Origin: Aphanomyces cochlioides
Lineage: Eukaryota; Oomycota; Saprolegniomycetes; Saprolegniales; Verrucalvaceae
Reading direction: 5' to 3'
NCBI GenBank assembly: GCA_019828595.1
Contig: JAHQRK010000004.1
Location: forward strand, 1,178,001 to 1,242,000
DNA: 64,000 nt
The notes under the pieces were generated by a model. It worked only from the letters and a program-made list of their open reading frames with translations. It had not been told where the DNA came from and made no database searches. Numbering within the stretch: the first letter of the stretch is position 1; each line of letters starts with the position of its first letter. The position numbers were made by a program, and so were the translations under genes. This document shows positions 18,517-29,262 of the stretch, in pieces.

Positions 18517-21511
18517 CGTTCATGGAGTGGTGAGCTTTGCTGCAGAGCTCGTCGATGTGGTAATTGTTGGTGATGCTTTTGAGCATCGAGATGGCCGACA
18601 AGACGGGAGCCGGCGAAGTGAACTTCTCGAGATTGTCGCTGAAGTTTTCGATCAAAGCAAACAGCGACCAGTCCGTCAAGCAGTTGGTGTCAGGCAATCT
18701 TGTTGCTTCTTGGTTCAATAGAACAGTCAGTGCCTCCGAGTTTGTGTAGAGGTCTGGGGCCCGATTTGAGAGGAATAAGTCAATCGTAGCAAGTGCAAAG
18801 AGGATGCGCTTGATCTCTGGTATGTCCGTGGTCAATTCTTCCAAGATTTCTGACGGGTGAATCTTGTATTGAGCCATGAAGTTGACGTGATGTTTGTAGT
18901 TGTGAGGCTTGCCTTGAGCTTTTAACAAAGCCATCTTGCGCTCAATAGTCTTGGTTGCAACAAGTGACTGAAACAAACTGAGGTCTTCATCTTGTGCGTA
19001 CATAGCATGTGCAACGAGCTGAGGATCATCTCGCAAAATGCGTTGACATTCGGTGATACTGCCTTCGACTTTCTTGTCTCGAATGATCTTCTTCGCCAAT
19101 TCGAGGTGGGCTGCAGCAGACTTGTTAAGTCGTTGTTTCTTCGCTTTGCCTTTGGTCTTTTTCGGGCGTGGCGCACTTGAATCTTCCAATACAATTCGAG
19201 GCACTGCAAAGTCTTCAAACGAGAGTTCCACGTCGTCTTCTTCGAGGATATGAAAACGGTTGGATGTCGGCAGGGGATCCAAACGTGGGGACGAAGGCAA
19301 AGTACGTTTTGGAGCTGGTCCAGACCGGTAGCCCGTTACCAATTGAAGGTCCAGCGAGTTCTTGGGCTGCTCACTTGGTGGAGCAAGAGCGGGCGATTCG
19401 TTGGTAGACATTTCCACATCTTCTTGTTGTTTGTCTTGTCCATTGTTGTTAGGGGGATCGCTGTCACCAGACATATCGACATCAGAGCCATGAGAAGGAG
19501 CTGTTGGCTGTGGTTGTTCATCTTGACGATCTCCAGATGCCTCAGTTGAGTCGGCCTCGCCTTCCGCATTTGTTCCAGGGTCTTGATCATGATCGTCTCC
19601 ATCATGTTCAGGTTCTTTTTCTCCTGACGGAGGAGATTTTGCCGCTGCCTTGGCCGCTTTTGCCTTCGCTTTTTCAGCCTTGGCCTCTGCACGTCGTGAA
19701 ACAATCGATGGAGGCAATGTCTTGTTCAGAGCAGCGATCTTGTGCTGAAACACGACGACAAAAGGCTGACCCGACGGATCCGTAATGGTGATTTCGCGTA
19801 GTGCGTCGCCGGATTTTGGCACCAACACTGCAGGAGGCGCAGACGACTTGAAAATGACTCTCAAATGCGGCGACTTGATGTTCTGACCAGCAGTAGGGTT
19901 GAATGCTGCAATCACTGACTTGGTCAATGCAGCCATTTTCTTGACAATCGCCTTGGCCATCGAAGGGTGACTGACCTTGTTGAACGTAACGTAGTAGTTG
20001 TTGCCATAACGCGAGTACTTGGGAACCAGGAAGTCTTTGCCACCAAGTCGAAACGTTGTGCCTCCCATTTCCACGCACGTAGACAAGTTGTAACTTGAGA
20101 TCACAATGGTCTGTGGGTTCTTCTTGTGGATCAAAATGTTCGGAAATTTGGAGCCCCATAACGAACCAGGATTTTCCTTGACAAATTGATCGCAGATGAC
20201 TTTTTCGGACCAGTCCTTGTAGCCTTCGCCCAACTTGACTGTGAGCTCGTACACTTGGGACTGGGGGGTGAGCAAAATGTTTTCAATGAAGGCGTCCATG
20301 TCACCAGAGTCTTTGTAGAATGCGTCCGCCATGGCCTCGCATCGCGCAATATCGTCATCGGCAATAGCATGAGCACCAGTGTTGCGATGTTTCGCGCCTT
20401 TGGGGGCATTGCCTTGCTTGGAATCTTTCTTGGACGAAGCTGAATCCTTGCCGGGAGTCTTTTGCGTCCATGGATTGGCCTTTTCAGCGTTTTGTTGCTC
20501 TTGATCGCCTTGTATTTTGTCTGCCGCGGTAGGAGGATCAACAGCGCCATTTCCTTGAGCAACGGATTTGTCGACAATGTCTTGATTTGACTGGTCATTG
20601 TCATTGTTTGTCGATTGTTCCTCTTGAATAACTTCTCCAGGAGTATCACACGGCTTCGCTTGGCCGTTAATGTCGCCTGACCCATCAACCTCAGAGTGAA
20701 TTTGAGTATTTCCCTCGTCGGTTAAGGCCTCGGTTTCAGTAGAATCCTTCCCCTCGGCGTCTCCAGAGACCATATCCACGTCCTCTTGAGATTTTTCTTC
20801 TTCCTCTCCCGTTCTAGGAGGCTCAGCACAGGGGGCGACGCGGTTGGTGGCTGCTGGCTCAGTCCCATTGGTCACGAGAAAGGCCGGGGCCAGACCCCCA
20901 GTGACAGGGGTAGAAGGGGAATCCATGCCATCCCCGCAGCACGGTGACTGGGGTACACCATTGCTCCGGCGAGAACCCAAATCGGGATACCGCCCCCGCC
21001 CCTCCGAAGAGGCCCCTGGGGGGAAGTAGACAGAACCGCAGGGTGTGCCCATAGGGGGGGCCCTCGTAGCCTCTAGGGCTGGCATGGACCCCGTTTTCTC
21101 GCCGCCTTCACTGGGGATCGACTCCAATTGGAGTCCAGGGAAGCAGCCACCACAGGCACAAGGCCCCAGTGGTTCGCCCTCCTGAGTGAGGGCTTCGCTA
21201 GACAAGTTAACGACAGTGGTCTGGGGGTCAACCACTGACCCACTGAGGTTGACCCCCCCTGGAACTCCGGCGAGTGGAGCACCAGGTGAAGCGCTGGGGG
21301 AGCGAGACGCAGATTGGTCTCCAGAGACGCTGTTGGGGTCGAACTCGACCTCCACTTCGGCCCTAGGGTTAGGTGTAGAGACATTACTCACACCACTTCC
21401 GCCATCCTGATTGGACGACGAAAGTGGGTGAGGTGATACAATACCTGGAATGATGGTGACTCCGTGAGTGTTGGTCTCACGAAGCTCGGAACAGCTGTTG
21501 GCGTTGGACAT
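18517..21511 (-). pseudogene. ORF1 of copy B, residues 1 to about 998, C-terminus displaced by copy C
   Basis: The start is ATG 21511, and TTG 21562 in the same frame is unlikely. The frame is open to the insertion point, then reads through the TSD into the 5' end of copy C and stops at 18314, replacing the natural last 14 residues with an unrelated tail. Features: Ser/Pro/Gly-rich residues 1-190, cysteine cluster C118-A-C120-G-G-C123, acidic EEEE near 236, a Lys-rich patch near 360, a central globular region about 394-610, a KA-rich stretch about 610-625, a second acidic region, NRFHIL near 750 and a helix-rich C-terminus. I do not recognise a named domain. By position it should be the RNA-binding ORF1p. 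Because only the end is lost, a near-complete protein could still be made. Confidence 0.85.
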
Positions 21512-21573
21512 TTTGAGCGCGGCGGCACTTGATAACTTCTTGACTTGAGGGGTACGAGGCAAATTCGGAAGTT

Positions 21574-21745
21574 AATGGAATTCTTTGAGTTGGGAGCGGA
21601 TATCATTGACCAGCATGTCGTAGGCCTTGGAGATATTGTGGAATGTTGGAGACTTGTCCAAAAATCGATCCAGACATCCATGAACAATCTCGGCCGCTCG
21701 TGGCAGACGAAGTAGCCAAGTTGGAGCTTTCCATGATCCAGAGCC
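21574..21745 (-). mobile_element. 172-bp ORF2 remnant of copy A2 between copies B and X
   Basis: It matches copy A 2028-2199 without gaps, which is ORF2 residues about 270-327, between the endonuclease and the reverse transcriptase. The left edge abuts the 5' end of B and the right edge (GATCCAGAGCC) abuts the 5' end of X. It is the same orientation as A2 (5255-6795) and most simply belongs to it. It carries a single difference from A (TGGCAGACG for TGGTAGACG). Confidence 0.75.
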
Positions 21746-21747
21746 GA

Positions 21748-21808
21748 ACTTCCGAATTTGCCTCGTACCCCTCAAGTCAAGAAGTTATCAAGTGCCGCCG
21801 CGCTCAAA
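21748..21808 (+). promoter_or_regulatory. 5'UTR of copy X; terminal inverted match to the 3'UTR
   Basis: It is 61 nt before the first ATG, read here on the plus strand. Its first 21 bases are ACTTCCG followed by AATTTGCCTCGTAC. The antisense of the 3'UTR reads ACTTACT followed by AATTTGCCTCGTAC, 46-66 nt from the 3' end, so 19 of 21 bases match. Equivalent 5' ends are at 18498, 21572, 50063, 57827, 60593 and 63359 (minus strand). Confidence 0.8.
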
Positions 21809-23678
21809 ATGTCCAACGCCAACAGCTGTTCCGAGCTCCGTGAGACCAACACTCACGGAGTCACCATCATTCCAGGTATTGTATCACCTCACCCACTTTC
21901 GTCGTCCAATCAGGATGGCGGAAGTGGTGTGAGTAATGTCTCTACACCTAACCCTAGGGCCAAAGTGGAGGTCGAGTTCGACCCCAACAGCGTCTCTGGA
22001 GACCAATCTGCGTCTCGCTCCCCCAGCGCTTCACCTGGTGCTCCACTCGCCGGAGTTCCAGGGGGGGTCAACCTCAGTGGGTCAGTGGTTGACCCCCAGA
22101 CCACTGTCGTTAACTTGTCTAGCGAAGCCCTCACTCAGGAGGGCGAACCACTGGGGCCTTGTGCCTGTGGTGGCTGCTTCCCTGGACTCCAATTGGAGTC
22201 GATCCCCAGTGAAGGCGGCGAGAAAACGGGGTCCATGCCAGCCCTAGAGGCTACGAGGGCCCCCCCTATGGGCACACCCTGCGGTTCTGTCTACTTCCCC
22301 CCAGGGGCCTCTTCGGAGGGGCGGGGGCGGTATCCCGATTTGGGTTCTCGCCGGAGCAATGGTGTACCCCAGTCACCGTGCTGCGGGGATGGCATGGATT
22401 CCCCTTCTACCCCTGTCACTGGGGGTCTGGCCCCGGCCTTTCTCGTGACCAATGGGACTGAGCCAGCAGCCACCAACCGCGTCGCCCCCTGTGCTGAGCC
22501 TCCTAGAACGGGAGAGGAAGAAGAAAAATCTCAAGAGGACGTGGATATGGTCTCTGGAGACGCCGAGGGGAAGGATTCTACTGAAACCGAGGCCTTAACC
22601 GACGAGGGAAATACTCAAATTCACTCTGAGGTTGATGGGTCAGGCGACATTAACGGCCAAGCGAAGCCGTGTGATACTCCTGGAGAAGTTATTCAAGAGG
22701 AACAATCGACAAACAATGACAATGACCAGTCAAATCAAGACATTGTCGACAAATCCGTTGCTCAAGGAAATGGCGCTGTTGATCCTCCTACCGCGGCAGA
22801 CAAAATACAAGGCGATCAAGAGCAACAAAACGCTGAAAAGGCCAATCCATGGACGCAAAAGACTCCCGGCAAGGATTCAGCTTCGTCCAAGAAAGATTCC
22901 AAGCAAGGCAATGCCCCCAAAGGCGCGAAACATCGCAACACTGGTGCTCATGCTATTGCCGATGACGATATTGCGCGATGCGAGGCCATGGCGGACGCAT
23001 TCTACAAAGACTCTGGTGACATGGACGCCTTCATTGAAAACATTTTGCTCACCCCCCAGTCCCAAGTGTACGAGCTCACAGTCAAGTTGGGCGAAGGCTA
23101 CAAGGACTGGTCCGAAAAAGTCATCTGCGATCAATTTGTCAAGGAAAATCCTGGTTCGTTATGGGGCTCCAAATTTCCGAACATTTTGATCCACAAGAAG
23201 AACCCACAGACCATTGTGATCTCAAGTTACAACTTGTCTACGTGCGTGGAAATGGGAGGCACAACGTTTCGACTTGGTGGCAAAGACTTCCTGGTTCCCA
23301 AATACTCGCGTTATGGCAACAACTACTACGTTACGTTCAACAAGGTCAGTCACCCTTCGATGGCCAAGGCAATTGTCAAGAAAATGGCTGCATTGACCAA
23401 GTCAGTGATAGCAGCATTCAACCCTACTGCTGGTCAGAACATCAAGTCGCCGCATTTGAGAGTCATTTTCAAGTCGTCTGCGCCTCCTGCAGTGCTGGTG
23501 CCAAAATCCGGCGACGCACTACGCGAAATCACCATTACGGATCCGTCGGGTCAGCCTTTTGTCGTCGTGTTTCAGCACAAGATCGCTGCTCTGAACAAGA
23601 CATTGCCTCCGTCGATTGTTTCACGACGTGCAGAGGCCAAGGCTGAAAAAGCGAAGGCAAAAGCGGCCAAGGCAGCGG
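21809..23678 (+). pseudogene. ORF1 of copy X, residues 1-623, cut by copy D
   Basis: The frame is open from ATG 21809. An in-frame TTG at 21758 would add 17 residues but lies only 10 nt from the element end. It encodes the Ser/Pro/Gly-rich N-terminus, the CACGGC cluster (residues 118-123), the EEEE acidic stretch, the Lys-rich patch and the whole central region from residue 394 (MADAFYKD). It ends inside the KA-rich stretch, where the sequence passes into the 3' end of copy D (GCAGCGG then TTAAATGAG) and stops at once. One difference from other copies is PRAKVEVE instead of PRAEVEVE. Confidence 0.87.
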
Positions 23679-23823
23679 TTAAATGAGTTGTATTAACCTT
23701 ATTTTTGAGCAAAGGCCCTAATGACTTACTAATTTGCCTCGTACTGTATAAATAGAACTTGGAAAACAGAATATGGCAAAGTGGTCATTGAACAGGAGAT
23801 GAAGTGGTGAGCCGTCAGCTCAC
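23679..23823 (-). promoter_or_regulatory. 3'UTR of copy D
   Basis: 145 nt. The hairpin has lost bases on the 3' arm (TGGTGAGC instead of GTGAGTGAGC on the plus strand), leaving a 6-bp stem GTGAGC/GCTCAC with loop CGTCA. It is intermediate between the B type and the A2/E type. Confidence 0.78.
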
Positions 23824-26800
23824 TCATGAAACGACACTGTCAGGAATGATGTGTTGACGTAACCAGGGGTCCGAAGATAGATGCTTGAGCACATTGAATA
23901 CCTTGGTGTATCCCTTCTTGAGAGGGAGATCAACCAGGAGCTGTTGTAGATGTAGCTTGATCAAAGAGGCAGCATGAATGGCAACTTCCATCGGACTCTT
24001 CGCTGTGAGGTCGGGTCGAAAGGTGCGATCGGCACGTTGGAGCCATATTTGATAATACACGCAGGCTCGGACAATCGGCCAGATCTTCAGATAGCCACGG
24101 ATGTAGTATCCATCGGACGGCTTGGGCGTCTCGTAGAACATTTCCAGACACGTGGACGGAAAGGAACACTCGAGCAGTCGCTGGATTGTCTTGAAGGAAT
24201 ACCAAACAGATTGACCATATCCACAAGAGAACAAGAAATGCTCGTACGTCTCATTGACACGACAGAAGACACACGTCGGCTTGGGGTCTTGGTACTGAAA
24301 CAGATATTGCATGGCGTTGGCGCGGAGAAGGGTCTTGAAAATGAACTCTCCATATCGAGGGAGAATGTGGTCGGGTTGGAGGAAGGCGGCAAGTTGGGTA
24401 AGGCGCTTGGGGTCTTCGTAAAAGTTGGATGGCAGGTTGAGATGCTTGGTAGGAAGAATGGACGAGCTGACAGCTGGAGAAGCTCTGATCTTAGCCGATT
24501 TCGAAGTCGCAAGCGCCAACAAGATCGGACTCGAGTCAGGGTGAATTATCCAGTGCCATTCCATCCATTCAGAGCTAGGCGTCGGCAAGTGGAACACGGG
24601 AGCATCCTCTTCAGAAACAATCTCAAACAATCGTGATAACTTGGTCACCAAGATTGAGATCCATTGTTTCGTTGGAGGGACAAAATTGGCTTGGCGGCAG
24701 GCACGGTTGATTTTGTCGAACAAGATCGAAGCTGGCCAAACTCGCTGACACGGAGTCAACAAATGCGACAACTTCGTGATGTGAAGCGACGCCAATACAT
24801 TGGCTTGGTCTTGCGTCGATGTAGAGCACTGATCGTATAGGTCTTCGAGTCCAGGCAGATACGAGTTGTGCCAAAGGGGAACATCCAAAGATGAGATGTG
24901 ATTTGGACAGCCGTACGGAGTCCAGCGGGATTCAAACCAGCTACTCAATAAGGCTTTCCACATTGGAGTGATATTGGGATTCTTGTACAGTTGTCTGATG
25001 AATGCAGAAGAGCCATTTGCCAAGAGGAGATCTCGGGGGGAACCCCATGGATGAAAAGCCTTCTCGAGGAGAGTATAGCCCGGCGTAATCCAGGCAGACA
25101 TGGCAGACTTGCGGGGTGGGGTGGTGATGGCTTGAATGCATCTGATCATGACAGAGCGGTTGTGTTGTTGCCATAAAGCAAGTGCATGGTGCAGGCCTAA
25201 GCCACCGGACTTCTTCGGCATGAATAGGATCTCCTTTTTGATCAAACGGAGGCCATGGACAGAGGAGGATGGGTTGATTTCTTCACCATGCATAAATTGA
25301 AGCATGGCCTTGTCGATCTTTTTGGCCAGGTCTTTGTCGGCAGGGACAAAAGCCAGTTGGTACCATAACACAGGCAGACATATGCTGTGCAGGATAGTGA
25401 CTTTTCCGGCCATGGTTCGAGCCTTGTAGAGCCACAAAGACAAGCGAGCCACAAACTTCTCAAACACGTAATTGAAACGTGCCAATGGAGAAAGATTGGG
25501 CGCAACCAAGATACCAAGAGCCTTCACGGGACTGTCGGAAGTAACTTGTAGTGAGGCAAGGTTCCCATTCAACTGGCTGTAGGTCAGAATTTGGGTCTTG
25601 TCTACGTTGAGTCGGAAACCAGACTTGTCGCAAAAGGTTTGAACCAATGCAAGCTGCCGGTGGAGGCACGTCTCATTTGCCGCATAGAGTTGCGAGTCGT
25701 CGGCAAAGTAACTCCCAGTGTGGTAGCGATCCCCACACTTGATGCCATAGTTGGAGTGTTGCCGTAGGAGTTGGCACATCGGTTCCAAAGCGATCACAAA
25801 CAGAAGTGGCGACAGTGGATCACCTTGCAACACACCGCGTGAGATGTGAACTGGCTTGGACAAGAAGCCGTTCACCAAGATGCGAGACTTGCGGCCCGAG
25901 TACAGTACGCGAACCATGTCAACAAAGGTTTCGGGAAAGCCATAGTGACGGAGGACGCGGAGCAAGTACGCGTGGTCCACGCGATCAAAAGCTTTCTCAA
26001 AGTCAAGCAGTGCCACCATCGAGGACGGACTGTGTAGTTTGATGTGGTGCAGCATGTCATCCAGTCGTGCAATATTGGTTTGGATATTGCTTCGACGGAT
26101 AAAGCCTTGCTGGTCCGGGTGGATGATGTGTCGAATGTGGCGCTGGAGTCGATAAGCCAGAATACTCGTCAGGATTTTCACATCCGTGTTGAGTAGGCTA
26201 ATGGGCCGATAGTTCTTGGCCTGTGACTTGGGGCCTTTCTTGTGCAGCAACACCAGCGTACTGACAAGTTGCATGGGAGTCAAGCGAGGGTGAGAATGGA
26301 GCTGGTGTGTGAATAGCAGCTCCAATACCAACGACCACTTGTGAGGTGCAAGTTTGAGGACTTCGAATGGCAGAGCGTTGGGACCTGGCGCTGAGTTCGA
26401 ACTGCTGTGTCGAATAGCATGATAGAACTCGTTGGCGCGCAAGGGAGCCGACAGCTCTTTCTGGGCTTGCTCTGGCAGTTGCTTGTGTCGAGTCAATGGG
26501 GTCAGAAATGACGACACTTCGTCTCCAGATCGCTGCACCTCGGGAGCTGCAAACAAGTCCTTGTAGTAGTCGACCAGGACGTCAGACATGCCTTGTTGAT
26601 TGGAGACAACATTTCCATTGACATCCACCAACTCTTTGAAGACTGTCTTCTTCAAGGGGGTAGGGACAGGGGACATGAAGTGGAACTTGGACGAGCGCTC
26701 TGCTTTGTACAAGTGAAGTTGGAACGCCTGGTCTTGACGAAACTGCTTGTCTCGATCTTGCAGCTCGTGAATTTGCTTTTGAAGGTCTCGCACTCGATCC

Positions 26801-27879
26801 ACCAGCACTGCATCTTGACGCATGTTGGGGACTTGCAAAAGCGAAGCGATCTCGACAGCTAACTTCTTCAACGGCAGACGTTGTTTCTCCAATCGTTGAG
26901 AATGGAATTCTTTGAGTTGGGAGCGGATATCATTGACCAGCATGTCGTAGGCCTTGGAGATATTGTGGAATGATGGAGACTTGTCCAAAAATCGATCCAG
27001 ACATCCATGAACAATCTCGGCCGCTCGTGGTAGACGAAGTAGCCAAGTTGGAGCTGTCCATGATCCAGAGCCATGGCGCAATGTTTGACGCTTTGCGATG
27101 ATACGACAAGCCACGTGGTCAGCCTGTGGAACGTGTGGCATGTGCGTCGCCTTCCAATGACGAAGACCCGCCAAGGTGGACGAACAAAAGATGTAGTCGA
27201 GTCGGTTGGTGAGTGTGGGACTTGTGAAGGTTCTTGCCACGGGGTTTTGACGGCGAAACAGATCCACCAGAGACAAACTGTGCATCCATTGTTCCAGTTG
27301 AAGGGTGCCGGCCATGGTGGAGGTACTGGGTCTCAACGAATCCAAATCTTTGTTGAGAGTGCAGTTGAAATCTCCTCCAACAATGTGGAGCGCATGTGGA
27401 GGAAAGTCGCGTGGCAATTCTTCGAAGTAACTTGCTCGTTGTTGGAAGGCTGCCGGCGCATAGATATTGTGGAGAACGACTGTCAGTGGACCCAGAGTAC
27501 ATCGCACTTGTAGATAACGACCACGAAGCACTGGGTTGTCATGAGGGACTTGAGTGGCGTTCTTCAAAGGAGAGTGAGGATGTATCAACGTAGCCAGACC
27601 TCCAGTGGCTGGCGACGTGGATACTTCAGGGTAAATAGGCTCTTCAAAGAACAAAGAGCCTTCGTGGTTTGTGATGCGTTGCCAATGGAACGCAACACGG
27701 TCGTGGAGACTTGGCGTGCGGAAACGGGTTTCTTGGATAAAGGAAACGTCGTGAACACTTGATAGTTTGTTGAGGATGTACCGATGACTGTTGGAGAAGC
27801 CATTGGTGTTGAGGGAGATGATTTGTGGGTCCCAGTCCACGAGTTCAGTTGGGACATCGGAGAAGTTGTTGTCAATCAT
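23824..27879 (-). CDS. ORF2 of copy D: endonuclease-reverse transcriptase, intact
   Basis: 1,351 aa from ATG 27879 to the TGA at 23824-23826. Endonuclease (QETRF, GGDFN, LDYIF, ADH), reverse transcriptase (LLDFEKAFD, LQGDPLSP, FADD) and CCHC tail are all present. Substitutions specific to this copy include YILNKLSS, IIAKRQ and SGSWTAPTW. None touches a catalytic motif. The ORF1 upstream in cis is truncated, so any activity would need ORF1p from another copy. Confidence 0.93.
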   Translation of the reverse strand: MIDNNFSDVPTELVDWDPQIISLNTNGFSNSHRYILNKLSSVHDVSFIQETRFRTPSLHDRVAFHWQRITNHEGSLFFEEPIYPEVSTSPATGGLATLIHPHSPLKNATQVPHDNPVLRGRYLQVRCTLGPLTVVLHNIYAPAAFQQRASYFEELPRDFPPHALHIVGGDFNCTLNKDLDSLRPSTSTMAGTLQLEQWMHSLSLVDLFRRQNPVARTFTSPTLTNRLDYIFCSSTLAGLRHWKATHMPHVPQADHVACRIIAKRQTLRHGSGSWTAPTWLLRLPRAAEIVHGCLDRFLDKSPSFHNISKAYDMLVNDIRSQLKEFHSQRLEKQRLPLKKLAVEIASLLQVPNMRQDAVLVDRVRDLQKQIHELQDRDKQFRQDQAFQLHLYKAERSSKFHFMSPVPTPLKKTVFKELVDVNGNVVSNQQGMSDVLVDYYKDLFAAPEVQRSGDEVSSFLTPLTRHKQLPEQAQKELSAPLRANEFYHAIRHSSSNSAPGPNALPFEVLKLAPHKWSLVLELLFTHQLHSHPRLTPMQLVSTLVLLHKKGPKSQAKNYRPISLLNTDVKILTSILAYRLQRHIRHIIHPDQQGFIRRSNIQTNIARLDDMLHHIKLHSPSSMVALLDFEKAFDRVDHAYLLRVLRHYGFPETFVDMVRVLYSGRKSRILVNGFLSKPVHISRGVLQGDPLSPLLFVIALEPMCQLLRQHSNYGIKCGDRYHTGSYFADDSQLYAANETCLHRQLALVQTFCDKSGFRLNVDKTQILTYSQLNGNLASLQVTSDSPVKALGILVAPNLSPLARFNYVFEKFVARLSLWLYKARTMAGKVTILHSICLPVLWYQLAFVPADKDLAKKIDKAMLQFMHGEEINPSSSVHGLRLIKKEILFMPKKSGGLGLHHALALWQQHNRSVMIRCIQAITTPPRKSAMSAWITPGYTLLEKAFHPWGSPRDLLLANGSSAFIRQLYKNPNITPMWKALLSSWFESRWTPYGCPNHISSLDVPLWHNSYLPGLEDLYDQCSTSTQDQANVLASLHITKLSHLLTPCQRVWPASILFDKINRACRQANFVPPTKQWISILVTKLSRLFEIVSEEDAPVFHLPTPSSEWMEWHWIIHPDSSPILLALATSKSAKIRASPAVSSSILPTKHLNLPSNFYEDPKRLTQLAAFLQPDHILPRYGEFIFKTLLRANAMQYLFQYQDPKPTCVFCRVNETYEHFLFSCGYGQSVWYSFKTIQRLLECSFPSTCLEMFYETPKPSDGYYIRGYLKIWPIVRACVYYQIWLQRADRTFRPDLTAKSPMEVAIHAASLIKLHLQQLLVDLPLKKGYTKVFNVLKHLSSDPWLRQHIIPDSVVS

Positions 27880-27957
27880 CACGAGTACAGATGAAAATGA
27901 GTAGAATGGAGGGGTCAGAGGGGAGGTTGAAATGGATTGAAGCAGGGGATAGAAGCC

Positions 27958-29262
27958 TTAGAGTTGATCGTCCTCCAAATCGAGGGGATCAATTTCGTCG
28001 GCGTTCATGGAGTGGTGAGCTTTGCTGCAGAGCTCGTCGATGTGGTAATTGTTGGTGATGCTTTTGAGCATCGAGATGGCCGACAAGACGGGAGCCGGCA
28101 AAGTGAACTTCTCGAGATTGTCGCTGAAGTTTTCGATCAAAGCAAACAGCGACCAGTCCGTCAAGCAGTTGGTGTCAGGCAATCTTGTTGCTTCTTGGTT
28201 CAATAGAACAGTCAGTGCCTCCGAGTTTGTGTAGAGGTCTGGGGCCCGATTTGAGAGGAATAAGTCAATCGTAGCAAGTGCAAAGAGGATGCGCTTGATC
28301 TCTGGTATGTCCGTGGTCAATTCTTCCAAGATTTCTGACGGGTGAATCTTGTATTGAGCCATGAAGTTGACGTGATGTTTGTAGTTGTGAGGCTTGCCTT
28401 GAGCTTTTAACAAAGCCATCTTGCGCTCAATAGTCTTGGTTGCAACAAGTGACTGAAACAAACTGAGGTCTTCATCTTGTGCGTACATAGCATGTGCAAC
28501 GAGCTGAGGATCATCTCGCAAAATGCGTTGACATTCGGTGATACTGCCTTCGACTTTCTTGTCTCGAATGATCTTCTTCGCCAATTCGAGGTGGGCTGCA
28601 GCAGACTTGTTAAGTCGTTGTTTCTTCGCTTTGCCTTTGGTCTTTTTCGGGCGTGGCGCACTTGAATCTTCCAATACAATTCGAGGCACTGCAAAGTCTT
28701 CAAACGAGAGTTCCACGTCGTCTTCTTCGAGGATATGAAAACGGTTGGATGTCGGCAGGGGATCCAAACGTGGGGACGAAGGCAAAGTACGTTTTGGAGC
28801 TGGTCCAGACCGGTAGCCCGTTACCAATTGAAGGTCCAGCGAGTTCTTGGGCTGCTCACTTGGTGGAGCAAGAGCGGGCGATTCGTTGGTAGACATTTCC
28901 ACATCTTCTTGTTGTTTGTCTTGTCCATTGTTGTTAGGGGGATCGCTGTCACCAGACATATCGACATCAGAGCCATGAGAAGGAGCTGTTGGCTGTGGTT
29001 GTTCATCTTGACCATCTTCAGATGCCTCAGTTGAGTCGGCCTTGCCTTCCGCATTTGTTCCAGGGTCTTGATCATGATCGTCTCCATCATGTTCAGGTTC
29101 TTTTTCTCCTGACGGAGGAGATTTTGCCGCTGCCTTGGCCGCTTTTGCCTTCGCTTTTTCAGCCTTGGCCTCTGCACGTCGTGAAACAATCGACGGAGGC
29201 AATGTCTTGTTCAGAGCAGCGATCTTGTGCTGAAACACGACGACAAAAGGCTGACCCGACGG
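27958..29262 (-). pseudogene. ORF1 of copy D, residues 579-1012
   Basis: The frame is open from the junction at 29262 to the TAA at 27958-27960. It has the end of the central region (from GQPFVVV, about residue 579), the KA-rich stretch, the acidic segment, NRFHIL and the C-terminal helices. It lacks the start and the first 578 residues because the 3' end of copy E begins at 29263. Confidence 0.86.

Larger units (their letters stand above)
6796..21572 (-). mobile_element. LINE copy B, full length (7,380 bp) but split by copy C
   Basis: The two segments are 6796-11119 and 18517-21572, which sum to 7,380 bp with both termini intact. Copy C lies between them with a perfect 16-bp duplication, so B is older than C. 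No TSD is found around B. The left flank ends ...CTTCTTCGG (ORF2 of A2) while the right flank is ORF2 sequence 1,682 bp further along in A2. Either B inserted with a target-site deletion or two different copies recombined. The 5' end faces the 5' end of copy X only 175 bp away. Confidence 0.88.
19642..23678. repeat. Large inverted repeat formed by the 5' ends of copies B and X
   Basis: The arms are 19642-21572 (B, minus) and 21748-23678 (X, plus), each 1,931 bp and almost identical, around a 175-bp spacer. The two element 5' ends diverge from the spacer. Confidence 0.88.
21746..23678 (+). mobile_element. LINE copy X, plus strand, 5' portion (positions 1-1931)
   Basis: It begins at the 5' terminus ACTTCCG (21748), preceded by two unexplained bases GA. 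It continues to ...AAGGCAGCGG, where the 3' end of copy D joins. It is one of only two plus-strand copies. The 3' part and any TSD must lie right of the window. With copy B it forms a large inverted repeat around the 175-bp spacer. Confidence 0.85.
23679..29262 (-). mobile_element. LINE copy D, positions about 1797-7380
   Basis: The 3' end abuts copy X after GCAGCGG, fitting the GG rule. ORF2 is whole. ORF1 is cut at 29262 (CCCGACGG), where the 3' end of E begins. The remaining 5' part would be right of the window if E is a nested insertion. A 135-bp overlap in inverted orientation with X (positions 1797-1931) shows that X and D are not two halves of one inverted insertion. Confidence 0.87.

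Noticed and set aside
21758..21808. TTG start adding 17 residues (MPRTPQVKK...) to ORF1
   Set aside because: It is only 10 nt from the element 5' end, and eukaryotic initiation at the first ATG (21809) is far more likely.
21746..29262. X and D as one twin-primed (5'-inverted) insertion
   Set aside because: Their element positions overlap (1797-1931 present in both), D starts with a true 3' terminus after GG, and X has its own 5' terminus. Two separate elements fit better.
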